From positions 1-64,000 of the forward strand of contig CAVPMW010000017.1 of NCBI GenBank assembly GCA_963706515.1: DNA of 64,000 nt. Reading direction: 5' to 3'. This document shows positions 10,401 through 19,341 of this stretch, piece after piece. The position numbers and the translations under genes are program-made. The notes under the pieces were generated by a model that was not told the origin of the DNA, did no database searches, and saw only the letters and a program-made list of their open reading frames with translations. Each line of letters opens with the position of its first letter. Position 1 is the first letter of the stretch. The stretch comes from CAVPMW01 sp963706515. GTDB taxonomy: Bacteria; Chloroflexota; Anaerolineae; Anaerolineales; UBA4823.

Positions 10401-13400
10401 GGGGATGCCGGCAGCTGGCACGCCGAAGACGCCCTGCTCGTCCCCTTGTACAGCGCGCAGGATGAGCGACCGCTGGGCATGATCAGCGTGGATGCGCCGC
10501 GTGACCAGCACCGCCCCGATCGGGTTGCCATCGAAGCCCTGGAAGTCTTTGCCAGCCAGGCTGCCCTGGCGATCGAAAGCTACCAGCGCGTGCAAAAACT
10601 GGAATACCAGCTCGAAATCCTTGCAGACCGAGCTGATGGATGCGAAATTTACGGCAAAGAACATGCCGGATTTGATGCAAAAAGACCTTGAGCAAACCAT
10701 GGCGCTGCAGGCTATGGGTCAGCGGGCGGAGCGCATCCAGGCGGGACTGGCGATCACCCAGGTTGTTAACCGCTCGCTGAACCGCGAGCAGCTCCTGGAG
10801 GGATTAGCCCAGGAAATGCTGGGCAGGATGGACTCAACTGCGGTTCTGGTTGCCGAAAACAAGCCGGACGGACCGCGCTTGCTGCATGTCCTGGGCGACC
10901 TGCCTGCCGGGCTGAAGCCAGAAACCTTGCTCGGGCAGAAGAACCCCTTGTGGTACTGCCTGCAGACCGGGGAAATGATCCTGGTATCGTACCTGGCAGA
11001 GGTGGAATGGAAGAATTCGCCCTTGTTGGAGCGGCTGGGCACGAATGGCTTCGTCTGCCTGCCGATCGTGGTGGACGGCGCGGTGGATGCCGCCATCCTG
11101 GCAGCCGGTCAATCGCCCCTGGCGCCGTTCGATGAAGAAGACCGGCTGCTGTTCAGCCTGATTACTCAGCAGCTTTCGATCGCCCTGCAGAACCAGAAAC
11201 GGCTGGAGGAAGCCGGACAGCGGTTGAAGGAATATAACATGCTGATGGAATTCAGCCAGCAGCTGAGCGGGCTCGACGTGGCAAGCATCCTGCAGACCCT
11301 GGTGCAGAGTGCATTGATCGTCGTACCCCACGCCCAGGCGGCAATGGTCGCGGTGTGGGAGGAAGCGAAGGAATTGCTGGAGGTACGTGCGGCAGCCGGG
11401 TACCCGAAGGTAGAAAGCATGCTGGAAGTCCGGTTTCACAAGGAGGAGGCTCTGCCGGGTACGGTATTCGCAAGTGGGCAGCCTGTCATCCTGGGAGAAG
11501 TGGATTTCGCCCAGCAATACAAGCTGTCCGCAGAGAACCTGCTGCACTATCGCGATGCGACCGCGGGCAAGCCGCCCCTGTCGTGCATGGCTGTGCCCCT
11601 GATGAGCACCCCTCAGGCGCAGCCCCTGGGTGTGCTGGTGCTGGACCATTTCGAATTTACCCAGAGGTACACCTCCGACGACCAGACGCTGCTCAGCACC
11701 CTCGCCCAGCAGGCGGCCTTGACCCTGGAAAACGCCAGGCTGTACCACGCTTCACGGCAGCGCGCCCAGGAAATGCAGGCTCTCTCCGGGGTGGCGGCGA
11801 CGCTGACCTCGACGCTGCGCAGCGAGTCGTTAGTTGCCACCGTCCTCGACCATTTGCAGAGCGTGGTCCCGTTCGATACCGGGACGCTGTGGCTCAAGGA
11901 AAAACAGCAGCTCGTGGTCAACGCGGCGCGCGGCTTTGCGGATGGCGAATCCCCGGTAGGGTTGAGCGCGGCCATTGAAGACAGCCTGCTGTTCCCTGAA
12001 ATGGTCAAGACGCGCCTGCCCATCCTGGTGGGGAACCAATCCCTCGACCCGCGCTTCCCGAGCCTGATGCCGCCCGAGAGGCTCTCGTGGCTGGGGCTGC
12101 CGCTGATCGTCTCAGACCAGGTGATCGGAGTGATTGCCCTGGAAAAAACCGAGGCAAATTTTTATGCCCCCGAACACGTGCAGACAGCTATGACCATTGC
12201 CAGCCAGGCTGCGGTGGGGTTAGAGAATGCCAGCCTGTACGAGGAAAGCTTGCAGCGCGCCTTTGATCTGGACAAACAATCTCAGCGGCTGACCACCCTT
12301 TACCGGCTATCGACGGTGTTGAGCGGATCGCTGGATGTAAACCGCATCCTGGATGAAGTGATCCAGGAGCTGGCGCGGGCGGTGCACTGCACCTCTGTCT
12401 CAGCCGTGCTGTATGGAACGGATGCACAGGCCTGGCTGCAGGCCGAAGCGCCGCCCTCCGGCTTGAGCCTTCCGGCAGCGCTTCCCCAGACCCCACTTTA
12501 TGACCGCCTGCGCGAGAAGTCTCGGGGTCTTCAGCACCGCAGACATCGCCTCGGAAGCCGACCTGCTACCGCTGGCTGATTTCCTGGCAGCCAAAAACAC
12601 ATGTTCCCTGCTGGCGCTGCCGTTGGTGAGCGGGGTGGATACATTGGGCCTGTTATTCGCCCATGTGGACCGCACGTACAATTTTTCCCCTGAGGAGGTC
12701 GAGCTGGCGCGCACGATCGTCAACCAGGGCGCTATTGCGCTGCAGAATGCCCGTTTATTTGCCGAAACGCGCAGCCTGACCGAAGACCTGGAAAACCGGG
12801 TAGTCCTGCGCACCTCAGAGCTGGCTGAAGAGCACCAGCGCACAGAGACACTGCTGCGCATCATCACCGAGCTGTCTGCCAGCCTGGATCTGGACCAGGT
12901 GCTCAACCGGACGCTGCACGTGCTGAACGAATTCGTCGAAGCCGAGCGGGTGATGATCCTCATCTCACGCGAAGGTCAGCGCGATCTGCAGACCCTGGCA
13001 TATCTGGGCAGCCAGAACGAGCCGGTTCTGGACATGCAGTCCTCTGCGGAACAGGTCCTGGCGTGGTGGGTGATGCGCAACCGCAAAGCCGCCTTGATCA
13101 GCGATCTGCACGACGATGCCCGCTGGGTCCAGCCAGCCGAAGGCTCCTCAGCGATCCGCAGCGCGCTGGCAGCCCCCTTGATGATCGGCGCAGAAGCCCT
13201 GGGCGCTTTGCTGATGTTTGCTAAGGAGCCCGCCCATTTCTCCAACGACCATTTGGACCTGGTGCAGGCTGCAGCGAACCAGGTGGCGGTAGCCGTCAAT
13301 AACTCCGAGCTTTATCGCTTGATCCGCGACCAGGCTGAAGGATTGGGGAGCATGCTGCGCAACCAGCAGATCGAGACCAGCCGCTCGCGAGCCATCCTGG

Positions 13401-14491
13401 AAGCGGTCGCCGACGGGGTAGTGGTCACCGACGCGACCATGAAGATCACCTTGTTCAACGCCTCAGCCGAGAAAATACTGGGGATGGAGCGCGGCCAGGT
13501 CGTCGGTAAATCGCTGGAGCACTTCACCGGTCTTTTCGGAAAAGTTGCCCATTCCTGGATGGAGACGATCAAATACTGGTCGCAGGATGGCAGCACCTAT
13601 CAGCTGGGAGATACGCATACCGAGCAGATTACGCTCGAAGATGGGAAGGTTGTTTCGGTGCGCCTTGCACCGGTCAGCCTGCGCAGCGATTTCTTGGGTA
13701 CGGTCTCGATTTTCCAGGACATCACTCACCAGGTCGAAGTGGACCGCTTGAAATCGGAGTTTGTGGCGACTGTCAGCCACGAGCTGCGCACACCGATGAC
13801 CTCCATCAAGGGCTACGTCGAGATCTTGCTGATGGGCGCCGCGGGAGAGCTCAACGAGCAGCAGTCACGCTTCTTGGAGGTCGTCCGGGAGAACAACGAC
13901 CGCCTGGCGGTGCTGGTCAACGACCTGCTGGATATTTCGAAGATCGAATCCGGACGGATCAGCCTGGTGCGCTCACCGTTAGACCTGGAAGGGCTGGTCG
14001 ATAACGAGCTGGATGTGCTGGCGCGTAAGATTACGGAAGACCATAAAGAAATCCGGCTGGAGAAGATCGTTGAGCCAGACCTGCCGCGCGTCTACGCAGA
14101 CATGGAGCGGGTCAGGCAGATCCTGACGAACTTGCTTGACAATGCCTACCAGTACAACATGGATGGAGGCCGGGTGACCGTACGCCTGAAGAGATCGGGT
14201 GAGGCTGTCCAGGTCGATGTCCAGGATGCCGGGGTAGGCATCCCACCGGACGAGCAGCCGCAAGTCTTCGAGCGCTTCTTCCGCGGTGAAAGCCCGCTGA
14301 TGTTGGGTGTGGCAGGCACCGGCCTGGGGCTGTCGATCGTCAAGAGCCTGGTGCACATGCACGGCGGTGAGATCTGGCTGGAAAGCAGCGGCGTTTATGG
14401 GGAAGGGACGACATTCTCGTTCACTTTACCGATCTATACAGTCGATGAAAAAATCTTGGAAGAAGGCAAACCAGTATGGCAAGAATATTGA
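7437..14491 (+). CDS. Giant hybrid-sensor histidine kinase with ten GAF domains (two +1 base insertions)
   Basis: Removing one extra T near 10622 and one extra C near 12523 restores a single 2350-residue frame. A hydrophobic segment (about residues 5-30) is followed by a PAS-like region, then ten GAF-type repeats, each opened by an L..(A/I)...L.....L..IL helix and a FD/LWE-type strand. A PAS domain follows (ILEAVADGVVVTDATMKITL), then HisKA with SHELRTP (phospho-acceptor His at about 2114) and HATPase with NLLDNAYQYN, DAGVGIPP and GTGLGLSIV. GAF domains usually sense small ligands or mediate dimerisation. The CheY-like gene overlaps the 3' end by 16 nt and is the likely phosphate acceptor. 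Confidence 0.9.
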
Positions 14492-14853
14492 TCGCAGATG
14501 ACGAACGTGATATTCGTGACCTCATCACCTTCACCTTGCGCTTCGCCGGGTACGATGTGATCGCGACTGCCAACGGGGAGGAAGCCTACCAGATGGCGGT
14601 GCAGGAAGTGCCCGACTTGATCCTGCTCGATGTGCGTATGCCGCGCATGACCGGCTACGAAGCCTGCAAACAGATCAAGGAGCACCCTGGGACCTGCCAC
14701 ATTCCGGTAATCTTCCTTTCGGCGAAAGGTCAGGAAAGCGAAGTCAAGACGGGCCTGGAGATGGGAGCCAGCGAATATATTTTGAAGCCGTTCTCTCCGG
14801 ATGAGCTTACCCAGAGGATCGAGGAAATCCTATCCGAGGGCAATCACCGTTAA
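14476..14853 (+). CDS. CheY-like single-domain response regulator
   Basis: The 125-residue receiver has acid residues D8/D9, phospho-acceptor D52 in LLDVRMPRMTG, and a Lys in ILKPFSPDEL. There is no output domain. It overlaps the kinase by 16 nt, implying translational coupling and use as its cognate acceptor. Output is probably through protein contact. Confidence 0.92.
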   Translation: MARILIADDERDIRDLITFTLRFAGYDVIATANGEEAYQMAVQEVPDLILLDVRMPRMTGYEACKQIKEHPGTCHIPVIFLSAKGQESEVKTGLEMGASEYILKPFSPDELTQRIEEILSEGNHR

Positions 14854-14908
14854 TTAAGTCGGGGGATGGCGAGAAGAGGCATCCTGGAGCCGGATGGCGA
14901 CAAGGTAA

Positions 14909-15697
14909 ATGAGCGCGGTTATCCTGCAAGATGAAATAGTTCACTACGAGGTGCTTGGGCGAGGTCGCCCAATCATCTTCCTGCATGGCTGGGTTGGCTC
15001 GTGGCGCTACTGGATCCCAACCATGCAGTCAGTTTCATTTAAGTTCCGCACTTACGCCCTGGACCTGTGGGGATTTGGGGATACTGCCAAAGCGCCGGCA
15101 AACTATACCCTGGAGCAGCAAGTCAGCCTGGTAGATATGTTCCTGGGGCAGATGGGCATTGGGAAGATTGCCTTGATCGGGCACGGGCTCGGGGCGATCA
15201 TCTCCTTGCTGTATGCTTTCCGCTTCCCCCGCCAGGTGGACCGCCTGCTGGTGGTCGGTCTGCCGGACGGGCAAAGCTCGCTCAGCCCACGGCTGTACAC
15301 CTCCCAGCCAGCAGACCTGGCGACCTGGCTGCTCGGGCGCAACCCCGAAAGCGAGGCAGCCCGTGCGGAAGCGCCGAAGGCTGACGTGCAAGCCATCCAG
15401 CGTTCCCTGGATGATTTGCAGAATTATCCCCTGGATAAAATATCCACCGAGGTCAGCGTTCCGTGCCTGGTCGTCAACGGGCAGAACGACCTGGCGGTTG
15501 AGGCGCCGAGCAACTCAGACGTGGATCACCTGCCGGAAAATGTCCACCAGATCGTGTTCGACGGGTCGGGTCATTTCCCGATGCTGGATGAGCCAAGCAA
15601 ATTCCAGCGACTGCTCGCCGATTTTCTGGAGCTCCAGCCGGGGATGAGCCCCCGCCAGCTCCTGGTTAAAGAGGAATGGCGCCGCAGAGTTCGCTAA
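14909..15697 (+). CDS. Alpha/beta hydrolase-fold protein lacking the nucleophile serine
   Basis: The 262-residue protein is a paralogue of the hydrolase at 4054: EIVHYEVLGRGRPIIFLHGW against GIVHYEVYGRGRPVILLHGW. The elbow reads LIGHGLGA, so the nucleophile position (residue 93) is Gly instead of Ser, while the acid strand (VVNGQNDLAV) and His (GSGHFPMLDEP) remain. Classical Ser-His-Asp hydrolysis is therefore unlikely, and a binding or regulatory role in the signalling set is possible. The codon is a plain GGG in an otherwise intact frame, so a base substitution error would be needed to explain it away. It follows the receiver by 55 nt. Confidence 0.85.
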   Translation: MSAVILQDEIVHYEVLGRGRPIIFLHGWVGSWRYWIPTMQSVSFKFRTYALDLWGFGDTAKAPANYTLEQQVSLVDMFLGQMGIGKIALIGHGLGAIISLLYAFRFPRQVDRLLVVGLPDGQSSLSPRLYTSQPADLATWLLGRNPESEAARAEAPKADVQAIQRSLDDLQNYPLDKISTEVSVPCLVVNGQNDLAVEAPSNSDVDHLPENVHQIVFDGSGHFPMLDEPSKFQRLLADFLELQPGMSPRQLLVKEEWRRRVR

Positions 15698-15736
15698 GCC
15701 GAATTGATCCGTTCTAAATATTCATCGATCTTGGGG

Positions 15737-16258
15737 ATGGTAATTGCAGTTATCCTGTTTATCGGTATTGACAAATGGCTGTATCGACAGAAACGAATAG
15801 CCAGGGGAGGCGCCGATTACAGCACATTATTTTATCTGGATGATCGTAAGCGGCCTGGTAGTATGGGGGATATTGTGCGCCTTGGGCTGGCTGACACTGT
15901 TAAAGAGCCAGCGTTCATATCCAATCAGTATTGTTTTTTTGGTCGTTGGAATAATCGTTTATAGCTATCCGTTACTATACTTATGGCTCCCTCATGTGGA
16001 TCCCCTGGTTGCCCGTACCCTATATTTCTGCAGTGCGACTCACCGTTTCCATATACAGGCATCTTCATCGCCGTATTAGGATTTTTGCATCTATTTTTAC
16101 CAGCTGAGGCAATAATTCGCCAATTGGATCGAATTCGCAGTAATAATAGGACTTATGCAGTTCATAGGGGAATTGCCGGAAATGTGGATGTGGGGCGGGC
16201 TTTGCCCGCCCGACATCCAAATTTCCGGACGTTTTTCCTTCAATTGCGAAGCGCCTAA
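15737..16258 (+). CDS. Small membrane protein with about four hydrophobic segments (frameshifted, tail replaced by repeat)
   Basis: Three frames together give a plausible membrane protein: MVIAVILFIGIDKWLYRQKR, then MIVSGLVVWGILCALGW and YPISIVFLVVGIIVYSYPLL, then GIFIAVLGFLHLFLPAEAII. Frame changes lie near 15830 and 16010. The last codons and the stop (16258) fall inside the MITE-like repeat at 16147-16257, so the native C-terminus is uncertain. No family recognised. Confidence 0.35.
16147..16257. repeat. MITE-like palindromic element, copy A
   Basis: A 111-bp imperfect full-length palindrome. The outer ends (TAGGACTTATGCAGTTCA and, on the other strand, TAGGCGCTTCGCAATTGA) match copies at 34615 and 37622. 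The inner core is CCGGAAAT...GGGCGGGC ttt GCCCGCCC...ATTTCCGG. Both flanking ORFs, converging on it, use stop codons supplied by the element. Confidence 0.65.
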
Positions 16259-17032
16259 ATATTAATTCTCCATTTGCAGGGCGTTGAGCTTGCCAGATAT
16301 TGGAAGCCGTGTTTTTCCAGGATGGGACGGCTCATCGGGCTGGCATCGACGGTGAGCAGCGAGAATCCCCTGGCACGCGCTTCTTGGGCGCGGGCGGCGA
16401 GCAGGAGAGAGTAGTGACCCTGGTTGCGGAACTGGGGCAGCGTCGCTCCTCCCCACAGGCTGGCAAAGCTGCTGCCCGCGTGGAAAAAGATCCAGGCTGC
16501 GGATGCCGGCTGCTGCTCTTGATACGAGATATAAATGCTCACCATTTCCGGACGCTCCCGCAGCTCTCGTTTCAGAAATTCTCCCAGATTGTGATGGTCA
16601 GCTCTCCCATACGGCGTTTTCCAGGGCTACCACGGCATCTACTTCGCCTGGATCGGTGATGCGCACTACCGAGGGCGGCACCGGGAGAGCTAATGCTTCC
16701 GGTCCGGCGGTCAGGTCGAGCACCACCAGGGCTTCCGGCTCGCCAATCTCGAACCCTCGCCGGCGCAAGCGGTCGATCAGGTCTTGGGGTAAGTCGTAAT
16801 CGTAGACTTTCCACTCGAAATCCTGGGGAATACCCTGGAAGCGAGCAATCTGCGCGGATATGGCAGCCTCCGCGCTCTCTTCGTCCAGGCGGGAATAGAT
16901 GACAAAGCCCTCTTCACCAGCCAGGCTGATATGGCGGATCACGGATCCGTCCACTTCTCGCTTTACGTCGGGATAATCCAGCTCGATCCGCTGCTGGCGG
17001 GTGAAAATTTCCAGAAGCTCAGTTTTATCCAT
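16255..17032 (-). CDS. GNAT-family N-acetyltransferase with N-terminal extension (one frameshift)
   Basis: The N-terminal part (from 17032) starts MDKTELLEIFTRQQRIELDY; the C-terminal part in another frame carries the GNAT core, ending with SAAWIFFHAGSSFASLWGGAT and the acetyl-CoA loop QFRNQGHYSLLLAA. An extra base near 16600 joins ENAVWE to ADHHNLGEFL. The product is about 258 residues and would acetylate an unknown amine using acetyl-CoA. The stop TAG lies in the terminal repeat of the MITE-like element. Confidence 0.75.
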
Positions 17033-17365
17033 GCTCTGACCTTATAAGAGACTTATTATAAAATGTTTTCATCTGATATTCTCCTATATCACGGTGAAAT
17101 ATGCCACCTGACCTCCAATTAGGACATTTTCGAAATCGTCTCAGGTGCATCAGCGAGCCTGCTGTTCTGTTAGCAGGCGAAGCGATCTCATCAAGTTTTC
17201 GGTGAGATGGGCTTACGGCGAATACAATCATGGTCATGCAAAAAGATTAAATCTAGTGTGAATTATGTCTAGCTTATTATGAACGACCTATTTGCATCTG
17301 TTTCTACCAGGCGAGCGGTGAAATATTGTCTCGTCGAAAGCACGTCAGCTGCGCGGCGCTCGTCC

Positions 17366-17394
17366 TTGACAGTTAATAGCACCCCGGCTAGAAT
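17366..17394 (+). promoter_or_regulatory. Strong sigma-70 promoter of the thiamine operon
   Basis: TTGACA (17366-17371), 17-nt spacer, TAGAAT (17389-17394), about 20 nt before the TPP aptamer. The gap 17033-17365 otherwise holds a GCCTGCT/AGCAGGC hairpin near 17155-17178 and no gene. Confidence 0.8.
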
Positions 17395-17411
17395 CAATAC
17401 AATTCAATAAA

Positions 17412-17508
17412 TGCACGGGGAGCCTGGTCAGGCCAGGCTGAGAGGAGGACCATCTACCAGTCCTCGACCCGCGAACCTGATCCGGGTAATGCCGGCGGAG
17501 GGATCGCA
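17412..17508 (+). promoter_or_regulatory. TPP (THI-box) riboswitch aptamer
   Basis: The conserved aptamer segments appear in order: ACGGGGAGCC, GGCTGAGAGGA, and CGAACCTGATCCGGGTAATGCC followed by GGCGGAGGGA. P1 can form from ATGC near 17412 with GCAT near 17506. The aptamer senses thiamine pyrophosphate. The genes behind it (thiN, thiB, thiP, thiQ) make or import this cofactor, which fits repression by the end product. Confidence 0.95.
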
Positions 17509-17525
17509 TCACTCCTGATAGTTTC

Positions 17526-17551
17526 TCCCTCCACCAGCAGGAGGGATTTTT
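17526..17551 (+). terminator. Riboswitch expression platform: terminator that also hides the thiN ribosome site
   Basis: TCCCTCC (17526-17532) and GGAGGGA (17540-17546) form a 7-bp hairpin followed by TTTTT. The right arm is also the Shine-Dalgarno for the TTG start at 17554. The aptamer end contains the same GGAGGGA (17497-17503), which can pair with TCCCTCC instead and so act as anti-terminator when TPP is absent. Confidence 0.8.
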
Positions 17552-17553
17552 AT

Positions 17554-18201
17554 TTGCGAGCCATCCTGTTTGCGAATGGAATACTGAACAAGCCAGACGC
17601 TGTGCGCCTCATGCTCCAGCCGGGCGACGTGATCATCGCTGCGGATGGGGGCGCCAACTACTGCCACGAGCTTGGGCTGCAGCCCGCCATAGTGATCGGT
17701 GATTTCGATTCGATCCGCCCGGAGCTGCTGCGGGAGCTTGAAAAGAGCGGCAGCGAGATCATCCCTTTCCCAACCCACAAAGACTATACCGACCTGGAGC
17801 TGGCGCTCCGCCTGGCTCAGGAACGCGGCATGGACGAAGCCATCGTCTTCGGGGGCGCCGGCTCTCGCCTGGACCAGACCCTGGCAAACCTGCTCCTCCC
17901 GGCCCTGCCCGACCTGCGTCACCTGCGCGTCCGCCTGGTGGATGGGGAGCAGGAGGTCTTTCTGCTGCGGGAGAAAGGTGAGATCGAAGTTCTCGGCCAG
18001 CCGGGGGACACGGTCTCGCTGGTCCCGTTGGCGGGTGATGCGGAGGGCATCTCCACCCAGGGGCTGGAATACCCGCTGGACGGAGAACGCCTGACCTTTG
18101 GCTCCACGCGTGGGATCAGCAATGTTTTGCTGGGTGAGCGCGGACGCGTGCGCCTGGAGAAGGGCTTGCTTTTGTGCCTGGTGATCCACGCCGCTGGCTG
18201 A
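17554..18201 (+). CDS. thiN: Thiamine pyrophosphokinase
   Basis: This cytosolic enzyme converts thiamine plus ATP to thiamine pyrophosphate. The 215-residue protein has the family motifs AADGGANYC, VIGDFDSI, KDYTDLELAL and GGAGSRLDQTLANLLL, then a C-terminal beta domain. The start is TTG at 17554, 7 nt after the GGAGGGA in the riboswitch hairpin; no later ATG keeps the N-terminal strand. It is first in the TPP-controlled gene set and lets imported thiamine be trapped as the active cofactor. Confidence 0.93.
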   Translation: MRAILFANGILNKPDAVRLMLQPGDVIIAADGGANYCHELGLQPAIVIGDFDSIRPELLRELEKSGSEIIPFPTHKDYTDLELALRLAQERGMDEAIVFGGAGSRLDQTLANLLLPALPDLRHLRVRLVDGEQEVFLLREKGEIEVLGQPGDTVSLVPLAGDAEGISTQGLEYPLDGERLTFGSTRGISNVLLGERGRVRLEKGLLLCLVIHAAG

Positions 18202-18279
18202 GATTGTCCTTCCAGTGAGCGCCTTTGTTTTCAGCTGCTCATTCGGTATGAATTGTACAGAGAAATGAAAAGAGAGAAA

Positions 18280-19341
18280 ATGATGAAAAAGATAACGGGC
18301 TTTTTATTGGTCTTACTGGTCATCCTTACCGCCTGCCAGGCTGCGCAGCCAGGCGCCACGCCTACCCCGGCTGGACCACGCAGCCTGACGGTGATGACGC
18401 ACGATTCATTTGCGGTATCCGATGCGGTCCTGCAGGCGTTCGAGACCCAGAATAACGTCAAGGTGCAGTTCTTGAAAGCAGGCGATGCCGGCAGCGCTTT
18501 GAACAAGGCTATCCTGGCAAAGGACCACCCGCTGGCGGACGTTTTCTACGGAGTGGATAACACCTTTTTGAGCCGGGCATTGAAGGAGGGCATTTACGAG
18601 AAGTACGTTTCACCTCTGCTCTCAGACATCCCGGAGCAGTTCAAGCTGGATGCGGAAAACCGCGCCCTGCCGGTGGATTATGGCGATGTGTGCGTGAACT
18701 ACGATAAAGCCTATTTCACTGCGAAAAATCTACCGCCCCCCCAAAACCTGGATGATCTGCGCGATCCAAAATATAAGGGTTTGCTGGTGGTCGAAAACCC
18801 GGCAACCTCCTCTCCGGGGCTGGCTTTCCTGCTGGCGACTATTGCAAACTATGGTCAGCAGGGATACTTGAGCTATTGGAAAGACTTGGTGGCGAATGAC
18901 GTCCTGGTGGTCAACGACTGGGAGACGGCTTACAACAACGAATTCAGCCGGGCAGGCGGCACACGCCCGCTGGTGCTTTCCTACAGCTCCAGCCCGCCGT
19001 TCGAAGTCCTCGGCTCAGATAAGCCGCTGAGCGAGCCGCCGACCGGGGTCGTGACCGGGAATGGAAGCTGCTTCCGCCAGATCGAATTTGTAGGCATCTT
19101 AAAAGGCACGAAAAATCGGGACCTGGCCCAAAAATGGGTGGACTTCATGCTTTCGCCGGCTTTTCAGGAGGATGTCCCGCTGCAGATGTACGTTTTTCCG
19201 GTCAATGTCAATGCGAAGCTGGCGGATGTATTCGTCAAATACCTGGTGATGCCTGAAAAGTACGCTAACATTGGACCTGCGGAGATTGCCCAAAACCGGG
19301 AGCAGTGGCTCAAGGATTGGACGGATACCGTCCTGCGATGA
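18280..19341 (+). CDS. thiB: Thiamine ABC transporter substrate-binding lipoprotein
   Basis: The protein has a lipoprotein signal ending LTACQ with the lipidated Cys at about residue 19, then a mature domain starting SLTVMTHDSF, typical of ThiB. Other family stretches are LADVFYGVDNTFLSRAL, PVDYGDVCVNYDK and SYSSSPPFEV. It captures thiamine or its phosphates outside the membrane for ThiP/ThiQ. The start is ATG 18280 (or ATG 18283) with GAGAG upstream. It overlaps thiP by four bases (ATGA). Confidence 0.9.
   Translation: MMKKITGFLLVLLVILTACQAAQPGATPTPAGPRSLTVMTHDSFAVSDAVLQAFETQNNVKVQFLKAGDAGSALNKAILAKDHPLADVFYGVDNTFLSRALKEGIYEKYVSPLLSDIPEQFKLDAENRALPVDYGDVCVNYDKAYFTAKNLPPPQNLDDLRDPKYKGLLVVENPATSSPGLAFLLATIANYGQQGYLSYWKDLVANDVLVVNDWETAYNNEFSRAGGTRPLVLSYSSSPPFEVLGSDKPLSEPPTGVVTGNGSCFRQIEFVGILKGTKNRDLAQKWVDFMLSPAFQEDVPLQMYVFPVNVNAKLADVFVKYLVMPEKYANIGPAEIAQNREQWLKDWTDTVLR

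Noticed and set aside
10600..10700. Programmed frameshift in the giant kinase
   Set aside because: No slippery heptamer or stimulatory structure at the break; a single extra T explains it and matches the error pattern elsewhere.
10834..11748. Reverse-strand ORF of 304 codons inside the giant kinase
   Set aside because: Composition and lack of start signals mark it as a shadow of the GAF region.
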